Part shown: one piece after another, positions 1 to 8,250 of the stretch | Layout of the letters: each line of letters begins with the position of its first letter | Position numbering within the stretch: position 1 is the stretch's first letter | Source of the DNA: Autumnicola lenta | GTDB lineage: Bacteria > Bacteroidota > Bacteroidia > Flavobacteriales > Flavobacteriaceae | Reading direction: 5' to 3' | DNA: 43,730 nt | Assembly (NCBI RefSeq): GCF_031846515.1 | Contig: NZ_JAVRHO010000027.1 | Coordinates: 1 to 43,730, forward strand | Notes under the pieces: model-generated | The model's database searches: none | What the model was told of the DNA's origin: nothing | What the model saw: the letters and a program-made list of their open reading frames with translations, nothing else | Position numbers and translations under genes: made by a program

Positions 1-429
1 AAACTCGGGAACCAGAAAATAAATTCCGAAGAGAACTAAAACTGCCAGTCCCAAATGCATTTTGCTGAACCTGGTCTTCAGCAGTAAAGGCTCCAGAAAA
101 GTAGTAATAACAGGATATGTATAAATAGACAACATCCCAATCGCCACGCTGGAAAGGCTGAGTGAGTGAAAATAGGTTACCCAGTGGATTCCCATTAGAC
201 AACCTCCAATAATGACTTTAAGCAAATCTTTTTTATTGGCGATGCTAATTTTGAATTTCCTGAACCTGCAAAAAATGTACAAAACTATCCCAGCCAAAAT
301 TGCCCGGAAGGTAATAATCACAAAAGGATCTAATGTAATGTACCTGCCCAAAGTCCCGGAGGTACTTATAAGCATTACCGCAAAATTGAGTTGAAGAATA
401 TGCCGGAAATGGCTGGATTTAATAGTCAA
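1..429 (-). CDS. EamA/DMT-family permease, partial (N-terminal part only)
   Basis: The minus-strand frame reads through the left edge of the window, so only the first 140 or so residues are present. The visible part has hydrophobic segments typical of drug/metabolite (EamA) permeases, including GTLGRYI near the start, GGCLMGIHWVTYF, IYTYPVITTFLEPLLL, and a final LAVLVLFGIYFLVPEF, which matches the end of the first five-helix EamA repeat. The start is uncertain. A TTG codon at 429, nine bases after the stop of the upstream gene, gives a normal cytoplasmic N-terminus; the first in-frame ATG (near 375) would cut into the first helix. The substrate cannot be told. Close spacing suggests cotranscription with the preceding minus-strand gene. 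Family assignment is fairly secure, the start is not. Confidence 0.75.
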   Translation of the reverse strand, partial: MTIKSSHFRHILQLNFAVMLISTSGTLGRYITLDPFVIITFRAILAGIVLYIFCRFRKFKISIANKKDLLKVIIGGCLMGIHWVTYFHSLSLSSVAIGMLSIYTYPVITTFLEPLLLKTRFSKMHLGLAVLVLFGIYFLVPEF

Positions 430-438
430 ATTATGAGA

Positions 439-1983
439 TTACCTTATTACTTGCTGTGCTTTTTCACTAATTATTTTCCCTACCGGTTTATTTTCTATCT
501 TGCTCTCAAGCCACGAAATTATGTCCAGATAAAGAAAAGCCCTACGCTCAAAAGGATGATCTTCGTATTGCTTTAAAGTTGCATGCAACTGCCGGAACTC
601 ATTTTTAATTTCCAGAGGAGAAACGTCGGGTAGATTTCTAAGAAATTTGATCATTTCCAGTTGCACTTCATGTAAATCATTCATTCGAATCAGGAACTTG
701 TAAGTAGATTTTATAAGTCTTTCCAGATGATAATCCAGTCCGGCTTCGTAATGTGCAACAAGGTTAAGAATACGCGCAAAGCACATAAGGTCTTCCCGCA
801 TTTCCAGATCTTTGTTATTGATGATCTTTTTCAGAAAATCTATGGATTTTTTATTTTCCCCATTACCAAAATAGAGACAGGCGATCTTATAGTAAAACAC
901 CATAATATGATGCTCGTCTATCCTGCTTCGGTACTTCTTAATTTTCTTCTGAATTTTCTCTACCAGCCCATCTCCATCAGCAAATTCTCCTTTCATAAAC
1001 CGAAGGTTCAGTTTATTGGAGTATAAATACAGGAAAGAAAGCGCAGCAATATTATCATCATCCGGAACCCTTGGATCTTTCAGGCTTGTTTCTAAATCTT
1101 TCAGTACCTTCTCGAATAACGTAGCGTGGTTCAGATAAAAAAGCGCTTCCAGTAAATAATGATTTCCTTTTAAGTAAGAAACGGGGTGAACGGCAATTAA
1201 ATGCTTATTGTCATTAAAAAGTTCTATCCACTTTGAAGCGTATCTAAAGCATGCTAAAAAATCCTGGGTAATAAAACTGTACCATAAATAAGCTTTATAA
1301 AGCCACAATTTTTCTCTGAATCCCAAATCGCTGAATTTGTACTCCGGAAGTCCTCGCTGGAAATCCTCTTTTACCTGTATGGCCTCTGCCTCGGTACGGG
1401 CATATCCCATTTTCAGGAAAATCGCATAAAGATGTAGCGATAAATTAGAAAGTTTGCTGGCAACAACGCTCAGTTCAGTAAGTTCTTCGGTTTGATTAAT
1501 AAGCGTTTCTGCACGATTATGGATACTGCGGGTAATATACTGTGATTCAATTATTTTCTCCCAGTCCAGAATCTCGTAAGCGATATTCTTTTCCTCATAA
1601 TATAAAGCGGTGGATTTTACCTTATCAAGCAGTTTCAGGCTTTGCTTGTAAAGACCCTTCCGGTACAGGATAATTGCAAAATCCAGTTGTTCCCTTATTT
1701 GAACCGGCATGCTTTGATGCGACGGATTCAGTCTTAAACTGATAAGAATCTGACGGTACAAATGTGCTTTTACATTCGATAATTGCCGTTTACTGATCTT
1801 CGTATTCTTGAGGATAACATCTTCATCATACTTTTTCAGTTTCGACATTACCTTGAATAAATTTAGAAATTTACTATCGGTGTTTACTCCAATCCTACCA
1901 ACATAGAGCGAAAATTGCCGTTTTTCTGAAGGGGAAAGCGATTGAATGAGAGAAAAAAGATTATCTGATAATTCGTTGGTCAT
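439..1983 (-). CDS. Helical-repeat (TPR-like) protein of unknown function, 514 aa
   Basis: I do not recognise a named family. The protein has no signal peptide or membrane segment and is built almost wholly of amphipathic helix pairs (for example around residues 110-130, 190-215, 330-345 and 365-390), in the manner of tetratricopeptide-type solenoids. The N-terminus (residues 7-75) contains a LSPSEKRQFSLYV segment followed by Lys-rich helices. It is divergent from leuA, with a 147-bp shared upstream region, and is followed nine bases later by the EamA permease. ATG at 1983 is the natural start. A protein-protein interaction scaffold is the most that can be inferred. Length and even codon use say it is a real gene. 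Confidence 0.85.
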   Translation of the reverse strand: MTNELSDNLFSLIQSLSPSEKRQFSLYVGRIGVNTDSKFLNLFKVMSKLKKYDEDVILKNTKISKRQLSNVKAHLYRQILISLRLNPSHQSMPVQIREQLDFAIILYRKGLYKQSLKLLDKVKSTALYYEEKNIAYEILDWEKIIESQYITRSIHNRAETLINQTEELTELSVVASKLSNLSLHLYAIFLKMGYARTEAEAIQVKEDFQRGLPEYKFSDLGFREKLWLYKAYLWYSFITQDFLACFRYASKWIELFNDNKHLIAVHPVSYLKGNHYLLEALFYLNHATLFEKVLKDLETSLKDPRVPDDDNIAALSFLYLYSNKLNLRFMKGEFADGDGLVEKIQKKIKKYRSRIDEHHIMVFYYKIACLYFGNGENKKSIDFLKKIINNKDLEMREDLMCFARILNLVAHYEAGLDYHLERLIKSTYKFLIRMNDLHEVQLEMIKFLRNLPDVSPLEIKNEFRQLHATLKQYEDHPFERRAFLYLDIISWLESKIENKPVGKIISEKAQQVIR

Positions 1984-2048
1984 TGTAACAAAAAGCTTTT
2001 TAACTAGCTGTGTATCAGCATGATTACGTTCTTATCTACGGTTTAATT

Positions 2049-2059
2049 ATCGTAACGAT
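2049..2059. promoter_or_regulatory. Small palindrome in the divergent leuA upstream region
   Basis: ATCGT-A-ACGAT is a perfect inverted repeat with five-base arms, 72 bases before the leuA ATG and about 65 before the divergent gene. It lies in the only intergenic space serving both genes, so it is a candidate operator. A second short palindrome (AAAAAGCTTTTT, near 1990-2001) lies just before the divergent gene. I could not find a clean TAnnTTTG -7 box for leuA here. Confidence 0.25.
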
Positions 2060-2130
2060 CACTTATTGAAGGCCTTAAATTGTAGATGTAAGTAATACTT
2101 TAGTTAAAGATAAAGTAAAAAATATCGCTT

Positions 2131-3300
2131 ATGAGTACTGAAAAGGTAGAAATTTTCGACACAACGTTACGGGATGGGGAACAAGTACCAGGCTGCAAAT
2201 TAAACACAGCCCAAAAATTAAAAATTGCTGCACGACTCGATGACCTGGGAGTAGATGTTATTGAAGCAGGTTTTCCTGTTTCCAGCCCCGGTGATTTCCA
2301 ATCGGTTTCTGAAATATCAAAGCTGGTGAAGAATGCCGCTGTTTGCGGATTAACGCGTGCTGTTAGAAAAGATATCGAAGTTGCTGCTGAAGCACTCAAA
2401 CATGCAAAGAAACCAAGAATTCACACGGGAATAGGAACTTCCGATTCTCACATTAAATATAAATTTAATTCTACACCAGAGAAGATAATCGAAAGGGCTA
2501 AAGATGCAGTTGCTTACGCAAAAACCTTCGTAGAAGATGTGGAATTTTATGCTGAAGATGCAGGTCGTACAGATAATGTGTTTCTCGCTAAAGTTTGCGA
2601 AGCAGCAGTTAAAGCCGGTGCTACCGTTTTAAATATTCCCGACACTACCGGATATTGTCTTCCGGAGGAGTATGGTAAGAAAATCAAATATTTAAAGGAA
2701 AATGTGAAAGGCATTGAAAATGTGCGTATTTCCTGCCATTGCCATAATGATCTTGGCCTTGCCACCGCAAATGCCCTTGCAGGCATCACCAATGGAGCGA
2801 GACAAATAGAATGTACTATTAATGGAATTGGAGAACGTGCAGGGAACACTGCTTTAGAAGAAATCGTGATGATCTTAAGGCAACATCCTACGCTGAATTT
2901 CCACACTAACATTAATCCTAAGTTCCTTTTTGACACCAGCGTAATGGTGTCCAGGGAAATGGGAATGTTTGTACAACCGAATAAAGCAATTGTTGGTGCC
3001 AATGCCTTTGCCCACAGCTCAGGAATTCACCAGGACGGAGTAATTAAGAACCGGGAAACCTATGAAATTATGGATCCCGCAGATGTTGGTGTAACCGAAT
3101 CTGCGATTGTACTAACCGCAAGAAGCGGAAGAGCTGCTTTGGCTTACCGTGCCAAGAAAATGGGGTACGAACTAACAAAACTTCAATTGGATTGTGTCTA
3201 TAATGAATTTTTAGACTACGCCGATTGTAGAAAAGAAGTCGTCGATAATGACATCCATGAAATCGTGGCGATGTCTAGAAAACACATGGCTATTGCATAA
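2131..3300 (+). CDS. leuA: 2-isopropylmalate synthase, short form without C-terminal regulatory domain
   Basis: Condenses acetyl-CoA with 2-oxoisovalerate, the committed step of leucine synthesis. The HMGL-like TIM barrel opens with FDTTLRDGEQVPG (residues 9-21), which holds the catalytic Arg and metal-binding Asp. CHCHNDLGLATANALAG carries the metal-binding His pair, and HSSGIHQDGVIK the C-terminal catalytic His. The protein is 389 residues against about 520 for E. coli LeuA. It stops after the linker subdomains, so the LeuA dimer domain that binds leucine for feedback inhibition is absent, although the reading frame is intact. Homocitrate or citramalate synthase are alternatives by fold, but direct linkage to leuCDB argues for LeuA. 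First gene of the leu operon; its stop overlaps the leuC start by one base. Confidence 0.95.
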   Translation: MSTEKVEIFDTTLRDGEQVPGCKLNTAQKLKIAARLDDLGVDVIEAGFPVSSPGDFQSVSEISKLVKNAAVCGLTRAVRKDIEVAAEALKHAKKPRIHTGIGTSDSHIKYKFNSTPEKIIERAKDAVAYAKTFVEDVEFYAEDAGRTDNVFLAKVCEAAVKAGATVLNIPDTTGYCLPEEYGKKIKYLKENVKGIENVRISCHCHNDLGLATANALAGITNGARQIECTINGIGERAGNTALEEIVMILRQHPTLNFHTNINPKFLFDTSVMVSREMGMFVQPNKAIVGANAFAHSSGIHQDGVIKNRETYEIMDPADVGVTESAIVLTARSGRAALAYRAKKMGYELTKLQLDCVYNEFLDYADCRKEVVDNDIHEIVAMSRKHMAIA

Positions 3301-4682
3301 TGAAGAAAACACTTTTTGATAAAATCTGGGATTCTCATATTGTAGAATCTATACCTGACGGGCCTGATATTTTATATATCGACAAACACCTTATCCACGA
3401 GGTAACGAGTCCGCAGGCATTTAATGAATTAAAGGAAAGGGACGTTCCGCTTTTTCGTCCCGAACAAACGGTCGCTACGGCAGATCATAATACGCCTACA
3501 GAAAATCAACACCTTCCGGTTAAAGACCTTCTCTCAAGAAAACAGTTGAAGGAATTAACCCAAAATTGCGAGGAAAACAATATTACCCTTTATGGCTTGG
3601 GCCATCCTTATAACGGAATTGTTCACGTAATGGCTCCCGAGCTTGGAATTACCCAGCCGGGAATGACCATAGTTTGCGGGGACAGCCACACCTCCACCCA
3701 CGGTGCTTTTGGAACCATTGCTTTTGGCATTGGGACCAGCCAGGTTGCACAGGTTTTTGCGAGCCAGTGCCTTTTGGTAGAAAAACCGAAAAAGTTAAGG
3801 GTAAACGTGAATGGTAAACTGAAAAAAGGAGTTCTTCCAAAGGACGTTATTTTATATATCATTAGTAAACTCGGTACAAATTCCGGTACCGGATATTTTT
3901 GCGAATATGCAGGAGATGTTTTCGAAAACATGTCTATGGAAGGCCGTATGACGGTTTGTAATATGAGCATCGAGATGGGCGCCCGTGGCGGATTAATTGC
4001 TCCGGATGATACTACTTTTGATTATGTTGAAGGAAAAGAATTTGCTCCAAAAGGAGAAGAATTCGAAAACCTGAAGGCTTATTGGAAAACATTAAAAACA
4101 GACAAAGAAGCTGAATTTGATCAGGAATATTCTTTTGATGCTGAAGATATCGAGCCAATGATTACTTACGGCACAAATCCCGGAATGGGGATTAAACTTA
4201 GCGGATCAATTCCTGTGGAAGGTACCAAGAGCGATGCCAAAGCATTATCTTATATGGGCTTCCAGCCAGGCGAATCGTTATTGGAGAAACCAATTAATTA
4301 CATCTTTATAGGAAGTTGTACCAATTCCAGAATTGAAGATTTTAGAACAGCAGCAGCTTATATTAAAGGAAAAAGAAAAGCTGATAATGTAAATGCTTTA
4401 ATTGTTCCCGGATCAAGGCAGGTTGCCGCCCAGATTCAGGAAGAAGGCCTGAATCTCATCTTTGAAGAAGCCGGATTTACCCTGCGACAGCCCGGATGTT
4501 CCGCTTGTCTGGCAATGAACGACGATAAAATACCGGCCGGGGAATATTGTGTTTCTACAAGTAACCGGAATTTTGAAGGAAGACAGGGCCAGGGATCAAG
4601 AACAATCCTTGCCAGTCCGCTAACCGCCGCTGCAACCGCAATCGCAGGAAAATTAACAGACTATACAAAAATGCTTAACTAA
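3300..4682 (+). CDS. leuC: 3-isopropylmalate dehydratase large subunit
   Basis: With LeuD, isomerises 2-isopropylmalate to 3-isopropylmalate. It is an aconitase-family protein of 460 residues, normal for bacterial LeuC. The three cysteines that hold the [4Fe-4S] cluster are visible: Cys340 in GSCTNSRIEDF, and Cys400 and Cys403 in PGCSACLAMN. GDSHTSTHGAFG (128-138) is the conserved substrate-site signature. The start codon ATG overlaps the leuA stop (TAATG), and its own stop overlaps the leuD start in the same way, which suggests translational coupling along leuACD. No anomalies were seen. Confidence 0.97.
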   Translation: MKKTLFDKIWDSHIVESIPDGPDILYIDKHLIHEVTSPQAFNELKERDVPLFRPEQTVATADHNTPTENQHLPVKDLLSRKQLKELTQNCEENNITLYGLGHPYNGIVHVMAPELGITQPGMTIVCGDSHTSTHGAFGTIAFGIGTSQVAQVFASQCLLVEKPKKLRVNVNGKLKKGVLPKDVILYIISKLGTNSGTGYFCEYAGDVFENMSMEGRMTVCNMSIEMGARGGLIAPDDTTFDYVEGKEFAPKGEEFENLKAYWKTLKTDKEAEFDQEYSFDAEDIEPMITYGTNPGMGIKLSGSIPVEGTKSDAKALSYMGFQPGESLLEKPINYIFIGSCTNSRIEDFRTAAAYIKGKRKADNVNALIVPGSRQVAAQIQEEGLNLIFEEAGFTLRQPGCSACLAMNDDKIPAGEYCVSTSNRNFEGRQGQGSRTILASPLTAAATAIAGKLTDYTKMLN

Positions 4683-5293
4683 TGGAAAAATTTACCACAC
4701 TTACAGATACCGCTGTTCCATTAGATATAGAAAATGTGGATACAGACCAGATTATTCCTGCCAGGTTTCTAAAAGCTACCGATAAGGCAGGTTTCGGAGA
4801 AAACCTCTTCCGGGACTGGAGATTTGACAAGGATGATGAACCTAATCCCGATTTTCCTTTAAACAATCCAAATTTTTCAGGCTCAATTCTGGTTGCCGGA
4901 AATAATTTTGGATGTGGATCCAGCCGGGAACATGCCGCCTGGGCAATTAAAGCCTATGGTTTTAAAGTAGTTGTTTCCAGCTATTTCGCAGATATTTTTA
5001 AGGGGAATTCCTTGAATAACGGATTATTGCCGGTGCAGGTAAACCAGGAGTTTCTTGATGAAATTTTCCTGGCTATCCAGAAGAATTCCGAAGAAAAGAT
5101 CACGGTAGATCTGGAAAACCAGGAAATAAGTATAGAAAGCACTGGAGCATCTCAGCATTTCGATATCGATCCTTACAAGAAGACCTGTATGATCAATGGT
5201 TTTGACGATATAGATTTTTTAGTAAGTAAATGGGAAGCAATAAAGAAATACGAAGAAAATAATAAAACCACCCCTACCCCGGTAGGCGTTTAA
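4682..5293 (+). CDS. leuD: 3-isopropylmalate dehydratase small subunit
   Basis: Swivel-domain subunit that completes the isopropylmalate isomerase active site with LeuC. It has 203 residues, the usual size. Recognisable segments are NVDTDQIIPARFLKAT near residues 19-34, and NNFGCGSSREHAAWAI, the GCGSSREHA signature of aconitase swivel domains. The ATG is the last base of the leuC stop plus two. It ends 114 bases before the chosen leuB start; that gap holds an inverted repeat. Confidence 0.97.
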   Translation: MEKFTTLTDTAVPLDIENVDTDQIIPARFLKATDKAGFGENLFRDWRFDKDDEPNPDFPLNNPNFSGSILVAGNNFGCGSSREHAAWAIKAYGFKVVVSSYFADIFKGNSLNNGLLPVQVNQEFLDEIFLAIQKNSEEKITVDLENQEISIESTGASQHFDIDPYKKTCMINGFDDIDFLVSKWEAIKKYEENNKTTPTPVGV

Positions 5294-5311
5294 TAAAGAA
5301 GAAAGCATGGC

Positions 5312-5351
5312 TTACATCAACCTGGACTTGTTTCAGGTTCAGTTTATGTAA
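5312..5351. repeat. Inverted repeat between leuD and leuB
   Basis: TTACAT-c-AACCTG and CAGGTT-cagttt-ATGTAA are complementary arms around a nine-base loop (5325-5333), giving a two-part stem. There is no T-run after it on the plus strand, so it is unlikely to be a strong terminator. It could modulate leuB expression, stabilise the leuACD part of the mRNA, or be a worn copy of the AACCTG/CAGGTT palindromes seen at 6661, 8039 and 11144. Confidence 0.45.
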
Positions 5352-5407
5352 CGTTGGAAAAGTTTGGAATGGTGGAAGCCGAGAAATTTCTTTTTAAAAA
5401 AGTCAGA

Positions 5408-6523
5408 ATGAAATTAAATATAGCAGTATTACCCGGAGACGGAATAGGACCTGAAATTACACAGCAATCAGTAAAAGTGTTAAAAGCGGTAGCAGATCGA
5501 TTTGATCACGAATTTCAATTTGATGACGCCTTGGTAGGAGCAGCAGCAATAGATTTGCTGGAAAATCCATTACCTGAAGCTACCCTGGATTTATGCCTTA
5601 AATCTGATGCTGTGTTATTCGGGGCCATTGGTCACCCCAAATACGACAATAATCCCGATGCAAAGGTACGCCCGGAGCAGGGACTACTTAAACTTAGAAA
5701 AGAACTCGGACTTTTTGCAAATATCAGACCTGTAAGAACATATGAAAAACTTCTGGATCAATCTCCGCTAAAAAGAGAGCGCATTGCAGGAGCCGACATG
5801 GTGATTTATCGCGAATTGACCGGCGGAATTTATTTCGGTGAAAAAAGCACAGCCGAAGATGGAAAAAGCGCCCAGGATCTATGCTTCTATTCTGAAGAAG
5901 AAATAGACCGTATAGCTCATCTTGCCTTTAAAGCTGCGCAGCAAAGGCGCAACAAACTGACTTTGGTGGACAAAGCCAATGTTCTGGAAACTTCAAGATT
6001 ATGGCGCAAAACGGTTAAGACCATTGCCAGGGAATATCCCGATGTGGAACTGGATTTCCTGTTTGTAGATAACGCGGCCATGCAAATGATACTGAATCCT
6101 AAACAATTTGATGTCATTCTAACAGAGAATATGTTCGGCGACATTCTTTCTGATGAAGCGAGTGTGATTGGAGGAAGTATAGGACTACTTGCTTCGGCTT
6201 CAGTAGGAACTAAAAACGCGATGTTCGAGCCTATTCACGGTTCTTACCCGCAGGCTACCGGCAAAGGAATTGCCAATCCCGTAGCCTCTGTACTTTCTGC
6301 TGCAATGCTTCTGGATCATTTCAATTTAATTGAAGAAGCCAATGCAGTGCGGAAAGCTGTGGAACTGAGTATTAAGCTAAATGTTTGTACAGAAGATATT
6401 AATAAAGATAATCACTATTCCACTGAGAAAGTTGGAGATTTTCTCGAAGGCCTAATTGCTGAAATTGATAGCATCAATATCAACGATGAAAATATGAACC
6501 TGGGACAAATGACGATTATATAG
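5408..6523 (+). CDS. leuB: 3-isopropylmalate dehydrogenase
   Basis: Oxidises and decarboxylates 3-isopropylmalate to 2-oxoisocaproate with NAD. I chose the ATG at 5408 because MKLNIAVLPGDGIGPEI is the standard family N-terminus. An in-frame TTG at 5354 would add 18 residues with no counterpart in the family. The resulting 371 residues match normal LeuB length. Visible signatures are the substrate arginines in the RKELGLFANIRPV region, RELTGGIYFGEK, and the metal-binding aspartates in ENMFGDILSDEASVIGGSIG. Last gene of the leu operon; a hairpin with a T-rich tail follows at 6546. Confidence 0.97.
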   Translation: MKLNIAVLPGDGIGPEITQQSVKVLKAVADRFDHEFQFDDALVGAAAIDLLENPLPEATLDLCLKSDAVLFGAIGHPKYDNNPDAKVRPEQGLLKLRKELGLFANIRPVRTYEKLLDQSPLKRERIAGADMVIYRELTGGIYFGEKSTAEDGKSAQDLCFYSEEEIDRIAHLAFKAAQQRRNKLTLVDKANVLETSRLWRKTVKTIAREYPDVELDFLFVDNAAMQMILNPKQFDVILTENMFGDILSDEASVIGGSIGLLASASVGTKNAMFEPIHGSYPQATGKGIANPVASVLSAAMLLDHFNLIEEANAVRKAVELSIKLNVCTEDINKDNHYSTEKVGDFLEGLIAEIDSININDENMNLGQMTII

Positions 6524-6545
6524 ATAAACTTTCTAAGATTTTTCG

Positions 6546-6587
6546 GCCTCTCGCTTTGTGTGGTTTTAGCGGGAGGCTTTGTTTTTA
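6546..6587 (+). terminator. Intrinsic terminator after leuB
   Basis: GCCTCTCGC (6546-6554) pairs with GCGGGAGGC (6569-6577) with one G-U pair, followed by TTTGTTTTT. It lies 22 bases after the leuB stop and points in the direction of the leu operon. Confidence 0.85.
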
Positions 6588-6660
6588 TATCACTTTAAGT
6601 TCTTTAATGGATTATTTGCAATTCCTGAAAGCTACAGTCACTAATCACAAAAAATTAGCT

Positions 6661-6695
6661 AAGACCCGTCAGGTTTTAAAAACCTGACGGGTCTT
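6661..6695. repeat. Perfect palindromic repeat, copy 1, between convergent leuB and argH
   Basis: Arms at 6661-6677 and 6679-6695 are perfect 17-base reverse complements around one central base; the core is GACCCGTCAGGTTTT. T-runs occur on both sides in the sense needed for a bidirectional terminator, and the convergent position between leuB and argH fits that. Its sequence is related to the copies at 8039 and 11144, which lie inside the arginine operon. Confidence 0.8.
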
Positions 6696-6726
6696 TCTGT
6701 TGGAGTTAACAGGAGTGATCTTCGGT

Positions 6727-8010
6727 CTACAACTTTACATCCTTCTTCTTTTTCGCAATTTCTTCTAGCGCCAGGTTGTCCTTACTTCCCAAATGAGAAT
6801 GCTTTTTATTTGCTGCAGGACGATAATTGCCACTTTGGACCTGTCCCCCTATTTCCTTATACGCTTCCCTAAAAGACTGCCCCTGCATCACCAGGTCGTT
6901 AATACTATCTACTGTAAAGAGATATTTGTATTTTTCATCATTTAAATCAACATCTTTAACTTTAATTAAAGCTATGGAATGGATAAAAACATCCAGAATT
7001 TCCTTAATATTCTCCACAGCGTAAATACTATTCTCTTTTATAAGCTGAAAATCCCTGTGGTAACCGCTGGGAAGGTTATTCGTGATCAAAATCATCTCAT
7101 TTGCAATACTCTGAAGCTTATTACATTTCCCCCTTATCAATTCAAAGACATCCGGATTCTTTTTATGTGGCATAATACTGGAACCTGTAGTAAGTTCGTC
7201 GGGAAAGGTGATAAAATCAAAATTCTGACTCATATAAAGGCAAATATCCATCGCAAACCGTGATAAGGTATTCGCTACAGACGCAATATTTGATGTCACC
7301 GTACGCTCACATTTCCCCCTGCTCATTTGCGCGGCGACAACGTTATATTTTAATGTCGAAAAACCTAGTTCTTTAGTGGTAAATTCCCTGTCTATAGGAA
7401 AGGAAGAACCGTAACCTGCTGCAGATCCCAATGGATTCTGATCCACAATTTTTAATCCGGCTTCCAGCAAGTAAAGATCATCAATTAACAATTCTGCATA
7501 AGCCGAAAACCACAATCCGAAGGAAGACGGCATCGCCACCTGAAGATGTGTATACCCCGGAAGTAATTTCCCCTCATATTTTTTAGCCAAATCTAATAAA
7601 ACATCTATGAGTTCACCTGTTTTACCAGAAATCTGCTGAAGGTTTTCCTTAAAATAAAGCTGCATAGCTACCAGAACCTGATCGTTTCTGGAACGTGCGG
7701 TATGTATCTTCTTTCCGGTGTCTCCAAGAGCTTCTGTAAGATCAAATTCAATTTTGGAGTGAACATCTTCAAATTCTTCTGCTATATGAAAATTGCCATT
7801 TTCGAGTTGTCGTTGTAATTTCTCCAGTTCCTTATCAATAGCAGTAACTTCTTCAGCATCTAAAATCCCCACTTTCCCAAGCATTTTCGCATGGGCTTTA
7901 GAAGCTTTTATATCGTACTCGGCCAGAAACATATCCAGTTCGCGGTCGTTTCCTACGGTAAATTTTTCTATCTTTTTATCTATGGATATTCCTTTGTCCC
8001 AGAGTTTCAT
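6727..8010 (-). CDS. argH: Argininosuccinate lyase
   Basis: Splits argininosuccinate to arginine and fumarate, the last step of arginine synthesis. The fumarase/aspartase superfamily signature GSSIMPHKKNP is at residues 276-286, and its Ser is the catalytic base. TARSRNDQ (104-111) and PGYTHLQVAMP (151-161, His155) are the other conserved substrate regions. The 427 residues are slightly fewer than E. coli's 457, the difference being at the C-terminal end. Last gene of the arg operon. It is separated from argE by 240 bases that hold palindromic repeat copy 2. Confidence 0.96.
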   Translation of the reverse strand: MKLWDKGISIDKKIEKFTVGNDRELDMFLAEYDIKASKAHAKMLGKVGILDAEEVTAIDKELEKLQRQLENGNFHIAEEFEDVHSKIEFDLTEALGDTGKKIHTARSRNDQVLVAMQLYFKENLQQISGKTGELIDVLLDLAKKYEGKLLPGYTHLQVAMPSSFGLWFSAYAELLIDDLYLLEAGLKIVDQNPLGSAAGYGSSFPIDREFTTKELGFSTLKYNVVAAQMSRGKCERTVTSNIASVANTLSRFAMDICLYMSQNFDFITFPDELTTGSSIMPHKKNPDVFELIRGKCNKLQSIANEMILITNNLPSGYHRDFQLIKENSIYAVENIKEILDVFIHSIALIKVKDVDLNDEKYKYLFTVDSINDLVMQGQSFREAYKEIGGQVQSGNYRPAANKKHSHLGSKDNLALEEIAKKKKDVKL

Positions 8011-8038
8011 ACTTAATTTTCGGTTTTATCTTCTTCTG

Positions 8039-8071
8039 AGACCTCACAGGTTTTGAAAACCTGTGAGGTCT
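8039..8071. repeat. Perfect palindromic repeat, copy 2, between argE and argH
   Basis: AGACCTCACAGGTTTT (8039-8054), one base, then its exact reverse complement (8056-8071). It falls 29 bases upstream of the argH start in the direction of transcription. The rest of the argE-argH gap (8072-8250) is AT-rich and I see no gene in it. Confidence 0.85.
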
Positions 8072-8250
8072 GTAATTCCTTTTTCGCCACTAATGCACGA
8101 ATATTTTTTAAAATCATTTCTCTAAATATTCAGGCGCCGTCAATATTTACAATTAATTATTCGTGTATTAGTGGTCTAATCACTTTTCGATACCAATATC
8201 TTCATATTTTTCACCACTAAGAACATATTTGTTGATTCCTGCCCTAAATT

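Noticed and set aside
2547..3002. 151-codon open frame opposite leuA
   Set aside because: Lies wholly within leuA on the other strand; it and similar frames opposite leuC, leuB, ilvD, pccB and cydB are shadows of real genes.
5354..5407. Upstream TTG start for leuB
   Set aside because: It would add 18 residues ahead of the conserved MKLNIAVLPGDGIGPEI start; ATG 5408 gives the normal length.
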